Assembly (NCBI GenBank): GCA_000686145.1
Contig: JMMB01000004.1
Span: 1 to 64,000 of the forward strand
Origin: Peptostreptococcaceae bacterium VA2
Lineage (GTDB): Bacteria > Bacillota > Clostridia > Peptostreptococcales > Peptostreptococcaceae
Direction of reading: 5' to 3'
Length of the DNA: 64,000 bases
Shown here: piece by piece, positions 25,619-34,359 of the stretch
Position numbering within the stretch: position 1 is the stretch's first letter
How the letters are laid out: every line of letters begins with the position of its first letter
Notes under the pieces: model-generated
Databases searched by the model: none
Seen by the model: the letters and a program-made list of their open reading frames with translations, nothing else
What the model was told of the DNA's origin: nothing
Position numbers and translations under genes: made by a program

Positions 25619-26611
25619 ATGAAAAAAGCAAACATAGCAATAGTTGGGGCAACTGGAATGGTTGGGAGAACTTTCTTAAAGGTTTTAGACCAAAGGAACT
25701 TTAAAATTGATAATTTATACTTATTTTCATCTGAAAAGTCAGCAGGTGAAGTAGTTAAGTTTAGGGGCAAAGAGTACATAGTAGAAGAACTAAAAGAAGA
25801 TTCATTTAGTAGGGATATAGACATAGCTTTATTTTCAGCAGGGGGAAGTGTCAGTAAAAAATTCGCTCCTATAGCAAGGGGAAATGGGGTCATAGTAGTT
25901 GATAATTCTAGTGCATGGAGAATGGACAAAGATATACCATTAGTAGTTCCAGAGGTAAATCCACAAGATATAGATTGGAATAATGGGATAATCGCAAATC
26001 CAAACTGCTCTACAATTCAATCAGTAGTACCACTTAAGGTACTTCATGAAAACTTTAAAATAAAAAGATTAATATATTCAACTTATCAAGCAGTTTCAGG
26101 GTCTGGTATTGGTGGAATAATAGATTTAGAAAATGGAATAAATGGAGAGGAAAATAAAAAATATCCTCATCAAATAGCATACAACTGTATTCCCCATATA
26201 GATGATTTTATGGAAAATGGATATACAAAAGAAGAGATTAAGATGATAGAAGAAACTAAGAAAATATTAAATGACCAAGACATAAGAGTAACAGCTACTA
26301 CAGTTAGAGTTCCTGTTAAATACGGTCATAGTGTATCTATAAATATAGAATTTGAAAAGGAATTTGAATTAGATAAAGTTTATGAATTATTAGAAAGTGT
26401 AGACGGAATAGTAGTAGTTGATGATATAAAAAATAATACATATCCAATGGCTATAGACGTTGAAGGAAAAGATGAAGTTTATGTTGGAAGAATAAGAAGA
26501 GATTATAGCGTAGATAATGGAATTAATATGTGGGTAGTTGCAGACAACATAAGAAAAGGCGCTGCTACTAATACAGTTCAAATAGCAGAACTTTTATTAA
26601 AAAATTTATAA
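25619..26611 (+). CDS. asd: aspartate-semialdehyde dehydrogenase
   Basis: 330 residues. The NADP loop is GATGMVGRTFL (residues 10-20), the catalytic Cys is in IIANPNCSTIQ, followed by TYQAVSGSG and the substrate-binding RVPVKYGHS. It reduces aspartyl-phosphate to the semialdehyde used by DapA. TGGAGGAG lies upstream and the gap to lysC is 25 bases. Confidence 0.94.
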   Translation: MKKANIAIVGATGMVGRTFLKVLDQRNFKIDNLYLFSSEKSAGEVVKFRGKEYIVEELKEDSFSRDIDIALFSAGGSVSKKFAPIARGNGVIVVDNSSAWRMDKDIPLVVPEVNPQDIDWNNGIIANPNCSTIQSVVPLKVLHENFKIKRLIYSTYQAVSGSGIGGIIDLENGINGEENKKYPHQIAYNCIPHIDDFMENGYTKEEIKMIEETKKILNDQDIRVTATTVRVPVKYGHSVSINIEFEKEFELDKVYELLESVDGIVVVDDIKNNTYPMAIDVEGKDEVYVGRIRRDYSVDNGINMWVVADNIRKGAATNTVQIAELLLKNL

Positions 26612-26628
26612 ATTAGAGGAGAATATAT

Positions 26629-27519
26629 ATGAGTTTATTTGAAGGTTGTGGAGTTGCACTTGTTACTCCTTTTAAAAATAGTGAAGTCGATTATGAAAAA
26701 TTAAAAGAAATAATAAATTGGCATATAGATAACAAAACAGATGCAATAGTAATATGTGGAACAACTGGTGAATCTGCAACTATGACTGATAAAGAAAGAA
26801 AATCTGTTATAAAGTTTACTGTTGAAACTGTTAACAATAGGATACCAGTAATAGCAGGTAGTGGAAGTAATAATACTGTTTATTCAGTAGAATTAAGCAA
26901 GTACTGTGAAGAAGTTGGTGTTGATGGACTATTAGTAGTGACACCATACTACAACAAAGCTACTGAATTAGGGCTTATAAAGCACTATGAATATATAGCA
27001 AATAGTGTTGATTTACCAATAATACTATACAATGTTCCAGGAAGAACAGGGGTTAATATATCACCTGAAACTGTAAAAAAACTTTCTAATATAAAAAATA
27101 TAATAGCAGTAAAAGAGGCAAGTGGAGATATCTCTCAAGTAGCTGAAATTGCTAGATTGTGTGGAGATGATATAGACATATATAGTGGTAATGATGATAT
27201 GGTAGTGCCTATATTATCATTAGGTGGAAAAGGTGTTATATCAGTTGTAGCAAATATATTACCTAATGAAACTCATAATATGGTTGAAACATATTTAAAT
27301 GGTGATATATATCATTCTAGAAAATTACAATTAGATATGAATGGACTTATAAACTCTCTATTTATAGAAGTAAATCCTATACCTGTAAAAACAGCTATGA
27401 ACTTAATGGGTATGGATGTAGGTAATTTGAGACTACCTCTTACTGATATGACTGATGATAATTTAAAAATATTAATAAAAGAAATGAATATGTATGGAAT
27501 AAAAACAGAGGAGAAATAG
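26629..27519 (+). CDS. dapA: 4-hydroxy-tetrahydrodipicolinate synthase
   Basis: 296 residues, a TIM-barrel aldolase. Key elements are [10 protein letters not shown], the catalytic Tyr in LYNVPGRTG and the Schiff-base Lys in [10 protein letters not shown]. It condenses pyruvate with aspartate semialdehyde. The gene lies 17 bases after asd and 1 base before dapB. Confidence 0.95.
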   Translation: MSLFEGCGVALVTPFKNSEVDYEKLKEIINWHIDNKTDAIVICGTTGESATMTDKERKSVIKFTVETVNNRIPVIAGSGSNNTVYSVELSKYCEEVGVDGLLVVTPYYNKATELGLIKHYEYIANSVDLPIILYNVPGRTGVNISPETVKKLSNIKNIIAVKEASGDISQVAEIARLCGDDIDIYSGNDDMVVPILSLGGKGVISVVANILPNETHNMVETYLNGDIYHSRKLQLDMNGLINSLFIEVNPIPVKTAMNLMGMDVGNLRLPLTDMTDDNLKILIKEMNMYGIKTEEK

Positions 27520-27520
27520 T

Positions 27521-28282
27521 ATGCTAAGAATAGGAATAAGTGGATGCAATGGAGCAATGGGAAGAATGTTAAATGAAACAATATCAGATATGAATGACTT
27601 ATCTATAGTTTTAGGTATAGATAGAAACATAAACTTATATAACAATACTTATCCTGTATATGAAAATCCATCAAGTATAGATGTAGACTGTGATGTGATA
27701 ATAGATTTTTCTAATCCAAACAATTTAAATGATTTATTAAACTTTTGTGTAGACAAAAACGTAGGCATTGTAATAGCTACTACAGGACTTAGCCAAGAAC
27801 AAGAACAAAAAATAAAAGAATCTTCTAAATACATTCCTATATTTAAGTCTTCAAATACATCAATAGGAATAAATGTACTTATAGATTTAGTTAAAAAGGC
27901 AAGTAAAGTTTTAAGTGATAATTTTGATATAGAAATTATAGAAAAGCATCATAATAAGAAAGTAGATGCACCAAGTGGAACAGCTTATATGTTAGCCAAT
28001 GCTATCAATGAAGAATTGGATAATTCTATGGAATATAACTATGGAAGAGAAGGCACTGATGCAAAGAGAAACAAAAAAGAAATAGGAATCCATGCAGTTC
28101 GTGGAGGTACTATCCCAGGAGAGCATACTGTCATGTTTGCTGGAATGGATGAAATAATAGAAATTAAACATACAGCACTTTCAAAAAAGGTATTTGCACA
28201 AGGAGCTGTTAGGGCTGCTAAATACATTGCAAACAAAGAACCTAGATTATACTGTATGGATGACTTAATAAACAACAACTAA
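27521..28282 (+). CDS. dapB: 4-hydroxy-tetrahydrodipicolinate reductase
   Basis: 253 residues, typical for DapB. The Rossmann loop [13 protein letters not shown] is at residues 5-17, then [14 protein letters not shown], and the substrate motif [15 protein letters not shown]. It reduces the DapA product with NAD(P)H. It follows dapA with one base between them, so translation is coupled. Confidence 0.95.
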   Translation: MLRIGISGCNGAMGRMLNETISDMNDLSIVLGIDRNINLYNNTYPVYENPSSIDVDCDVIIDFSNPNNLNDLLNFCVDKNVGIVIATTGLSQEQEQKIKESSKYIPIFKSSNTSIGINVLIDLVKKASKVLSDNFDIEIIEKHHNKKVDAPSGTAYMLANAINEELDNSMEYNYGREGTDAKRNKKEIGIHAVRGGTIPGEHTVMFAGMDEIIEIKHTALSKKVFAQGAVRAAKYIANKEPRLYCMDDLINNN

Positions 28283-28296
28283 AAGGAGATAACAAA

Positions 28297-29028
28297 ATGA
28301 ATACTAATGAAAACAACTTAAACAAAACTGATTTTACAGATCCATATGCAATTGCAAAATTTATAAAAGAAACTAAAAAAAGTACACCAGTAAAAGTGTA
28401 TATAAAAGGACAATTAGAAAATATAGATTTTCCAAACTGCAATGTTTTTGGTGAAAATGAATTTAAAATAGTATTTGGACAATATAGCGACATTGAACAT
28501 ATATTAAATGATAATAAAGATAAAATAGATTGCTTTGAAATAGAAAATGACAGAAGAAACTCAGCTATTCCAATGTTAGATATGAAAAATGTAGAGGCTA
28601 GAATAGAACCTGGTGCAATAATAAGAGATAGAGTAAGTATAGGGAAAAATGCTGTTATAATGATGGGTGCAGTTATAAATATAGGTGCAAACGTTGGTGA
28701 AAACACAATGATAGATATGAATGCTGTTGTAGGAGCTAGAGGAACTATAGGTAAAAATGTTCATGTGGGAGCAGGTTCTGTAATAGCGGGCGTATTAGAA
28801 CCACCAAGTAAAACACCAGTAATAATAGAAGATGATGTTATGATAGGTGCTAATGCAGTAATCCTTGAGGGTGTAAGAATAGGCAAAGGTGCAGTTGTAG
28901 CAGCAGGAGCAGTTGTAACTAGTGACGTTGAAGAAAATACAGTAGTTGCAGGAACTCCAGCTAGAGTTATAAAAGTAAAAGATTCAAAAACTGCAGACAA
29001 AGTAAAAATATTAGAAGATCTAAGATAG
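28297..29028 (+). CDS. dapH: tetrahydrodipicolinate N-acetyltransferase
   Basis: 243 residues. The N-terminal domain (about 1-85) starts with [17 protein letters not shown], followed by a left-handed beta-helix of hexapeptide repeats (about 95-225, [38 protein letters not shown]). The length and motif set fit the acetyl-CoA enzyme (DapH, also called DapD in Bacillus) rather than the succinyl form. This places the operon in the acetylase branch of lysine synthesis. Confidence 0.92.
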   Translation: MNTNENNLNKTDFTDPYAIAKFIKETKKSTPVKVYIKGQLENIDFPNCNVFGENEFKIVFGQYSDIEHILNDNKDKIDCFEIENDRRNSAIPMLDMKNVEARIEPGAIIRDRVSIGKNAVIMMGAVINIGANVGENTMIDMNAVVGARGTIGKNVHVGAGSVIAGVLEPPSKTPVIIEDDVMIGANAVILEGVRIGKGAVVAAGAVVTSDVEENTVVAGTPARVIKVKDSKTADKVKILEDLR

Positions 29029-29035
29029 TAAAAAT

Positions 29036-29072
29036 AGGTATGTCAAATCTAATATAAGATTTGATATACCTT
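29036..29072 (+). terminator. intra-operon hairpin, possible partial terminator or processing site
   Basis: AGGTATGTCAAATCT pairs with AGATTTGATATACCT, with one mismatch and a 6-base loop, then TTAATTA. The T-run is poor, so it may attenuate or stabilise the mRNA between dapH and the aminotransferase gene. Confidence 0.5.
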
Positions 29073-29090
29073 TAATTATAGGAGGATATT

Positions 29091-30275
29091 ATGAAGAGTT
29101 TATATGAACAAGATAAAAAATACATACTAAATACATACAATAGACTTGATTTAATAATAGAAAAAGGAGAAGGCTCATACGTATTTGATATTGACGGGAA
29201 TAAATATTTAGATATGTATAGTGGTATATCTGTAAATAACTTAGGTCACGACAAAGGTATTGTAGAAGCAATAATAAAGCAAGCATCAAAGTATATGCAT
29301 TTGTCTAACTACTTTGTAAGCGAACCTGTTGTAAACTTAGCAAAATTGCTTGTTGAAAACACTTTTGCGTCTAAGGTATTTTTCACTAACTCAGGAACTG
29401 AGTCAAATGAAGCAGCAATAAAACTTTGTAGAAAATATGGAAAACAAACCAGTAAAAATAAATATGAATTATTATCTGCATATAACTCTTTTCATGGAAG
29501 AACAACAGGATCATTAGCACTTACAGGACAAGAAAAATATCAAAAAAATTTTATGCCTTTAATACCAGGGGTTAGCCATTTCAAATATAATAACATAGAA
29601 GATTTAAGAGCAAAAGTAAATGAAAATACTTGTGGCTTATTCTTAGAGATAATACAAGGAGAAGGCGGAATAGTAGAAATATCTAAAGAATTTATGGATG
29701 AAGTAGTTAAGTTATCTAAAAAATACAATTTTTTAATAGTAATAGATGAAATACAAGCAGGTATGGGAAGAACTGGAGATTTATTTGCTTATGAACAATA
29801 TAACTTTACACCTCATATAGTTACTATATCTAAGTCAGTAGGAGGGGGAATACCTCTAGGTGCTATGTTAGTAAGTAAAGAGGTTGAAAATGTTTTACAA
29901 CCTGGCGACCACGGAAGCACATTTGCTGCTAATCCAGTATCTTGTGCGGGTGGAGAATATGTAATGAATAAATTAGTTAATACTGATTTATGTGAAGAAG
30001 TAAAATTAAAAGGTAATTACTTAATAAATGAATTAAATAATTTAAAAGAAAAGTATCCTAATATAATAAAAGACGTAAGAGGTAGAGGCTTAATGATAGG
30101 TGTTGATGTTGGTCAATATGCAAATGATATAAAGAAAATAGCCCAAGAAAATAGATTATTATTAAACTCTACAAATAATACTATCATTAGGTTATTACCT
30201 TCATTATGTATAACTACTGATGAGATAAATGAGTTTTTAACTATATTTGAAAAAGTATTAAAAGGGGTGAAATAG
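29091..30275 (+). CDS. class III aminotransferase, probable N-acetyl-LL-diaminopimelate aminotransferase
   Basis: 394 residues, of the ArgD/acetylornithine aminotransferase fold. FFTNSGTESNEAAIKL and SFHGRTTGSLALTGQ are present, and IVIDEIQAGMGRTGD binds PLP. The Schiff-base Lys is in ISKSVGGGIPLGAM. ArgD-type enzymes can act on N-acetyl-diaminopimelate intermediates. Its place between dapH and dapF makes it the obvious candidate for the transamination step, instead of the class I enzyme PatA of Bacillus. No arginine genes are nearby. Confidence 0.85.
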   Translation: MKSLYEQDKKYILNTYNRLDLIIEKGEGSYVFDIDGNKYLDMYSGISVNNLGHDKGIVEAIIKQASKYMHLSNYFVSEPVVNLAKLLVENTFASKVFFTNSGTESNEAAIKLCRKYGKQTSKNKYELLSAYNSFHGRTTGSLALTGQEKYQKNFMPLIPGVSHFKYNNIEDLRAKVNENTCGLFLEIIQGEGGIVEISKEFMDEVVKLSKKYNFLIVIDEIQAGMGRTGDLFAYEQYNFTPHIVTISKSVGGGIPLGAMLVSKEVENVLQPGDHGSTFAANPVSCAGGEYVMNKLVNTDLCEEVKLKGNYLINELNNLKEKYPNIIKDVRGRGLMIGVDVGQYANDIKKIAQENRLLLNSTNNTIIRLLPSLCITTDEINEFLTIFEKVLKGVK

Positions 30276-31115
30276 ATGATTTCATTTCAAAAATTTCAAG
30301 GAACAGGAAATGATTTTATAATATTTAAAGAAAGTGATTTAAAAGATATAGATTATAGTGTATTAGCAAAAAAAGTCTGTAACAGAAATTTTGGAATTGG
30401 CGCCGATGGAATGATCGTAGTTGCAAAGTCCAGTCAATCAGATGTGAAAATGTGTTTTTATAATGCTGATGGAAGTATAGCTACTATGTGTGGTAATGGA
30501 ATAAGATGTTTTTCAAAATTCGTATATGAAAATAACATTGTAAATAATACTGAATTTAGCGTTGAAACTTTAGCTGGAATTATGAAAATAAAAGTTAGCT
30601 TAGAAAATGATAAAGTAGCTTTTGTCGATGTTAATTTAGGAAAACCACTATTTGTAGCACCTGAGATACCAATCGATAAAGAAAGTAAATTATATATAAA
30701 TAAAGAAATTAGTGTAGGAAATGAAACTTTTAAAGTTAATTCATTAGTTATAGGAACTATTCATACTGTGATTTTTGTAGATGATTTTAAAGGCATAGAT
30801 TTTGAAAGAATAGGGTCAAAAATAGAACACAGTGAAATATTCCCTATGAAAACAAATGTGAACTTCTGTAAGATAATTGACAAAGACAATATTGATATTG
30901 TAACTTGGGAAAAAGGCGTTGGTATTACAATGGCATGTGGAACAGGAGCGGCAGCATCTGCAATTATAAGTTCTATTGTTCATGATTGTAGTAAAAAATT
31001 AAAGGTAAAAGTAAAAGGTGGAGAACTTTTTATAGATCAAAGAGATGGAGAAGCATTTTTAATAGGGCCTACAGAATATATATGTAGCGGTGAATATAAT
31101 TACTGCACAAATTAA
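30276..31115 (+). CDS. dapF: diaminopimelate epimerase
   Basis: 279 residues. The two catalytic cysteines are in TMCGNGIRC and MACGTGAAAS, the hallmark pair of DapF. The N-terminus FQGTGNDFI is also typical. It converts LL- to meso-diaminopimelate, the substrate of LysA and of peptidoglycan synthesis. The ATG begins directly after the TAG of the aminotransferase gene, and AAAGGGGTG lies before it. It is the last gene of the operon. Confidence 0.95.
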   Translation: MISFQKFQGTGNDFIIFKESDLKDIDYSVLAKKVCNRNFGIGADGMIVVAKSSQSDVKMCFYNADGSIATMCGNGIRCFSKFVYENNIVNNTEFSVETLAGIMKIKVSLENDKVAFVDVNLGKPLFVAPEIPIDKESKLYINKEISVGNETFKVNSLVIGTIHTVIFVDDFKGIDFERIGSKIEHSEIFPMKTNVNFCKIIDKDNIDIVTWEKGVGITMACGTGAAASAIISSIVHDCSKKLKVKVKGGELFIDQRDGEAFLIGPTEYICSGEYNYCTN

Positions 31116-31141
31116 TAATAGATCTAAATAAATATATAACG

Positions 31142-31179
31142 CTAAAAGCTCCTTTAACTAGGGGCTTTTAGTTGTTTTT
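31142..31179 (+). terminator. intrinsic terminator of the lysine operon
   Basis: CTAAAAGCTCC pairs with GGGGCTTTTAG, with one G-C to G-T change, followed by TTGTTTTTG. Confidence 0.85.
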
Positions 31180-31303
31180 GTTTAAATTTATTGATTTAGA
31201 TTTAAGATAAGTATCTTGATTATAATTTTCGTTTCATATTGATAAGTATCAATAGATACAAAAATTTAATAGTGTGTGATTTTTTAAAATAAAATATTAA
31301 AAA

Positions 31304-31323
31304 ATGTCCTGCAAACGTGACCT
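31304..31323 (+). repeat. 20-bp dyad, site D (candidate recombination site)
   Basis: ATGTCCTGCAAACGTGACCT matches the site at 50121-50140 in 19 of 20 positions, in the same direction and 18.8 kb away. It lies between the lysine operon terminator and the sua5 gene, 26 bases before site E. Confidence 0.6.
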
Positions 31324-31349
31324 TTAATAACTAGTAGATATACTAAATA

Positions 31350-31369
31350 TTGTCACGCAAACAGGACAT
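31350..31369 (-). repeat. 20-bp dyad, site E (candidate recombination site)
   Basis: TTGTCACGCAAACAGGACAT matches site A at 11600-11619 in 19 of 20 positions, in the same direction and 19.7 kb away. Relative to site D the arms are swapped but the central GCAAAC reads the same way on the plus strand. Confidence 0.6.
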
Positions 31370-31495
31370 TCATAAAATACTTTATCAAAGCATTTGAAAG
31401 TACTAAATTTGAAGTTTAGTTATTACCAAAATTTAGCACTGAATATATGTGTGATATAATAATAATAAATTTCGCAAATAGGGGGAAGGTTATCT

Positions 31496-32530
31496 ATGGA
31501 AACAGAAATATTAAATGTTAAAGATTTAAATATTAATTACGAAAATATTTTAAAAGGGGCACAGTATCTAAAGAATGGTGAAGTTGTTGCAATCCCAACA
31601 GAAACTGTTTATGGATTAGCGGCAGATGCTTTTAATGAAGAGGCTATAAAAAAAGTGTTTAAAGTTAAAGGAAGACCACAGGACAATCCATTATTAGTAC
31701 ATATACATAAATTAGAACAAGTTCATGATATATGTAAGGATATCCCAAAAGAAGCAGAGAAAGTATTTGATGCCTTTTGGCCCGGATCAGTAACTTTGAT
31801 TTTTAATAAGAAAGATTGCATTTCAGATACAGTTACTGCAGGAATGAAAACTGTAGCTGTTAGATTTCCAAAGAGTGAAATAGCAAGAGCTATAATTAAA
31901 GAAAGCAAAACTTTATTAGTAGCTCCATCTGCAAATTTATCAGGGAAGCCATCAACTACTAGTTCTAAGCATTGTTATAATGATTTAAATGAAAAAATCC
32001 CATGTATTTTAGATGGAGGCTCATCTTCAATTGGCTTAGAATCAACAATTATAGATATGTCTACTAAAGATCCAGTACTTCTAAGGGAAGGAGCTATAAG
32101 TATAGATGAAATATGTAAAGTGATTCCAAATCTTATATATAAAAAGGACTTGTTAAGCGTAGGAGAAAATGAAATTCCAAAGGCTCCAGGAATGAAATAT
32201 AGACATTATGCACCAGATGCACCACTAACATTGGTTGAAGGAGATTATATAAAAACTTCTAAATGGATTAAAGAAAATACAAATGAGAATGATGTTGTAA
32301 TTTGTTTTGAAGAGTTTTTAAATGATTTTAAGGACTATCAACATACATATAGTTTAGGAAGTTTTAAGACATTAAATGTAGCAGCTAAAAAGATATTTGA
32401 TTTACTTAGAGAATGTGACAAATTGGATATAAGTCATATTTATATACAAGCTCCAAATAATAGTGGTTTAGGGAATTCTATAATAAATCGATTAGAAAAA
32501 GCAAGTGCAGGAAATATTGTTAATATATAA
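31496..32530 (+). CDS. L-threonylcarbamoyladenylate synthase (Sua5/YwlC)
   Basis: 344 residues: a YrdC-type catalytic domain (about 14-205) plus the Sua5 C-terminal domain (about 220-344). Motifs are PTETVYGLAADA at 34-45, KGRPQDNPL at 58-66 (the KxR...S/TxN nucleotide pocket) and APSANLSGKPS. It makes the threonylcarbamoyl-AMP used for t6A37 in tRNAs that read ANN codons. That is normally a chromosomal, often essential job, so this is likely a second copy. The start ATG has GGGGGAAGG upstream. Confidence 0.93.
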   Translation: METEILNVKDLNINYENILKGAQYLKNGEVVAIPTETVYGLAADAFNEEAIKKVFKVKGRPQDNPLLVHIHKLEQVHDICKDIPKEAEKVFDAFWPGSVTLIFNKKDCISDTVTAGMKTVAVRFPKSEIARAIIKESKTLLVAPSANLSGKPSTTSSKHCYNDLNEKIPCILDGGSSSIGLESTIIDMSTKDPVLLREGAISIDEICKVIPNLIYKKDLLSVGENEIPKAPGMKYRHYAPDAPLTLVEGDYIKTSKWIKENTNENDVVICFEEFLNDFKDYQHTYSLGSFKTLNVAAKKIFDLLRECDKLDISHIYIQAPNNSGLGNSIINRLEKASAGNIVNI

Positions 32531-32779
32531 GTTGTATCGGTTATAGATTGAATATTTAAGAACTTGTCAATAGTAAAATGATAAAAAATTAACATCTAAA
32601 GGGAACATTATCTCTAAATTCAAATTAACTTTGATGCATCTAATAAAAATAATAAAGAATCAATTATACTAATTTTTTTGGTATATATAAGAAGATTCAA
32701 TATACAATTAAATCAGATTGAAAAGGTTAAATAAATGATATAATATAAAATAAAGTAAAAACATTGAGGTGATTTACCA

Positions 32780-33541
32780 TTGAAAGATATAATAATAGAT
32801 AATACTTTTGGAGAAGATGTATCCTCTAAAGGTATGTTAAAAAAATGGGAAGGTAAAATAGATGGAAAAAAAATTTATATAAAAGCAGGACTATATAATA
32901 GAGGTGCATATAGCAAAATCCAACCTCTTACCGAAGTGTTAGTATCAGACATACTACAGTTCCTTAAAGTAGACCATGTGAAATATTATTACAATCCAAA
33001 ACAAGAGAGAAATGGAAAGTATTATGAAGTTTGTTATTCATATGATTTTGCAACTAATGGAGAATTTATATCTATGCGTCATTTAGTTAATAGAGGTGAA
33101 GATGATTATAAGATAGTTACTTCTACTTTTAAAGAATATAGAGAAGTGATTGATACTATGATAGTAGTAGATTTTTTAATAAATAATATAGACAGGCATT
33201 ATAGAAATTTTGGATTAGTTAAAAGTAACGATTTATATAGGTTTGCACCTTTATTTGATCATGGATTCTCATTATATGGAGATTTAGAAGATTATGAGTT
33301 AAATTTAGATGATAAAGAAACTTTAGAAATGATAGATGAATGTAAAACTTTCAAAACATCACATTATGATCAATTAGATTTAATACAAAGTAATATAAAA
33401 ATTAATGTAAAAAAAGAAGATATTTTTGATATTGTCTATAAATATAAAGATGTATTCACACCTCACAGAATTGAATGTATAGAGCATTTAATCAGCGTAA
33501 GGTATAATGAGTTAGAAAGGAGAGGTATATTTTATGTATAA
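32780..33541 (+). CDS. HipA-like protein kinase, lone C-terminal-domain form
   Basis: 253 residues from a TTG start (GAGGTGA 7 bases upstream). The kinase signature of the HipA C-terminal domain is clear. DFLINNIDRHYRNFG (131-145) is the catalytic loop and PLFDHGFSL (157-165, Asp160) the metal-binding motif. Lys35 in GKKIYIKAG is the likely ATP lysine. The N-terminal HipA subdomain is absent, and no HipB-type repressor gene is beside it. The stop overlaps the next gene by 8 bases. HipA and HipT kinases inactivate targets such as tRNA synthetases; the target here is unknown. Confidence 0.75.
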   Translation: MKDIIIDNTFGEDVSSKGMLKKWEGKIDGKKIYIKAGLYNRGAYSKIQPLTEVLVSDILQFLKVDHVKYYYNPKQERNGKYYEVCYSYDFATNGEFISMRHLVNRGEDDYKIVTSTFKEYREVIDTMIVVDFLINNIDRHYRNFGLVKSNDLYRFAPLFDHGFSLYGDLEDYELNLDDKETLEMIDECKTFKTSHYDQLDLIQSNIKINVKKEDIFDIVYKYKDVFTPHRIECIEHLISVRYNELERRGIFYV

Positions 33542-34022
33542 AGACAAGTACACAATGATGTATAAAAATAAAGTTGTTGGAATTTTAGAATATGATTTTA
33601 TTAATCATAAATTCTCTTTTGAATTTGACAAAGACTATAATGATACTCCTCCGTATCCATTAGTACGATGGGGCGAATCTATGGATAGTAAAATAGTAGA
33701 GGAAAAAGACATAATAGATTGGTTAAGTGATAGGGTTATACAAGAATGCAGACCTGAAGTTAAAGAAGTTTTAAGTAAGTTAAATCTTTATGATTATGAT
33801 GTTTGGGATATTGTTAGAAGGAATTATGGTATGTCTGGAGATGATTATTTCTGGTTAACAAAAGATACTAATTTAGATTACAAGACGTTTAATACTAGGT
33901 ATTGCTTCTATAATGATATAACTCCTATAAAAGTACCTCCTTTCCCTATTATAAAGTATCCAAAATATTTTGAAATTCAACAAATAAAAAATGGTCAAAA
34001 ATGGATAATGGAGTGGATATAA
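33534..34022 (+). CDS. partner protein of the HipA-like kinase
   Basis: 162 residues, starting inside the end of the kinase gene with GGAGAGG 8 bases before the ATG. The first 45 residues (MYKNKVVGILEYDF...FSFEFDKDY) have the look of the HipA N-terminal subdomain: a strand, VG.L, then an F-x-F strand. The middle reads WLSDRVIQECRPEVKEVLSKL, then YDVWDIVRRNYGMSGDDYFWL. Together the two genes look like a split HipA, comparable in idea with HipS and HipT. Whether this one is the antitoxin, a substrate or a targeting subunit cannot be seen. Confidence 0.55.
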   Translation: MYKDKYTMMYKNKVVGILEYDFINHKFSFEFDKDYNDTPPYPLVRWGESMDSKIVEEKDIIDWLSDRVIQECRPEVKEVLSKLNLYDYDVWDIVRRNYGMSGDDYFWLTKDTNLDYKTFNTRYCFYNDITPIKVPPFPIIKYPKYFEIQQIKNGQKWIMEWI

Positions 34023-34191
34023 GTGATTATATTCACTCCATTATTTTTACATAGTAAAACTTCTGAATACGTTATGGAACTTATCAAATTTTCTATCATA
34101 ACTCCTGATAATAATATTGCAAAGCAAACTTAGAGAATAATTTCAATAGCAGATAAAAATATAAAATCGCTAGAAAGAAATATATAATTTA

Positions 34192-34327
34192 ACCAGTTGG
34201 GGCGTTTAAATGACCAGTTGGGTCAAATGTATTGTGAAAATTTGTATCTATTGTTATTTTTAAAAAGAGATAATTACTAAGATATGATATAAAGCTCATT
34301 ATTGTAAGTTTATCTTATGATAATGAG
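34192..34327 (+). promoter_or_regulatory. LytTR-type promoter and leader hairpin, copy 1
   Basis: ACCAGTTGGG starts at 34192 and at 34213, direct repeats 21 bp apart. The -10 candidate is TATGAT at 34283-34288 with no good -35, as expected for an activated promoter. The transcript would begin near 34295, right at a hairpin with CTCATTAT (34295-34302) pairing ATAATGAG (34320-34327) and an inner TAAG/CTTA stem. The permease start follows 32 bases later. Confidence 0.65.
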
Positions 34328-34359
34328 TTTTGTCATTTAAAATAGTTAAAGGAGGAATT

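Noticed and set aside
34330-34359. TTG starts that would add ten residues to each of the three permeases (also 37074 and 39818)
   Set aside because: They lie in the leader hairpin, lack a ribosome site, and a perfect AAAGGAGG precedes the ATG ten codons later in all three copies.
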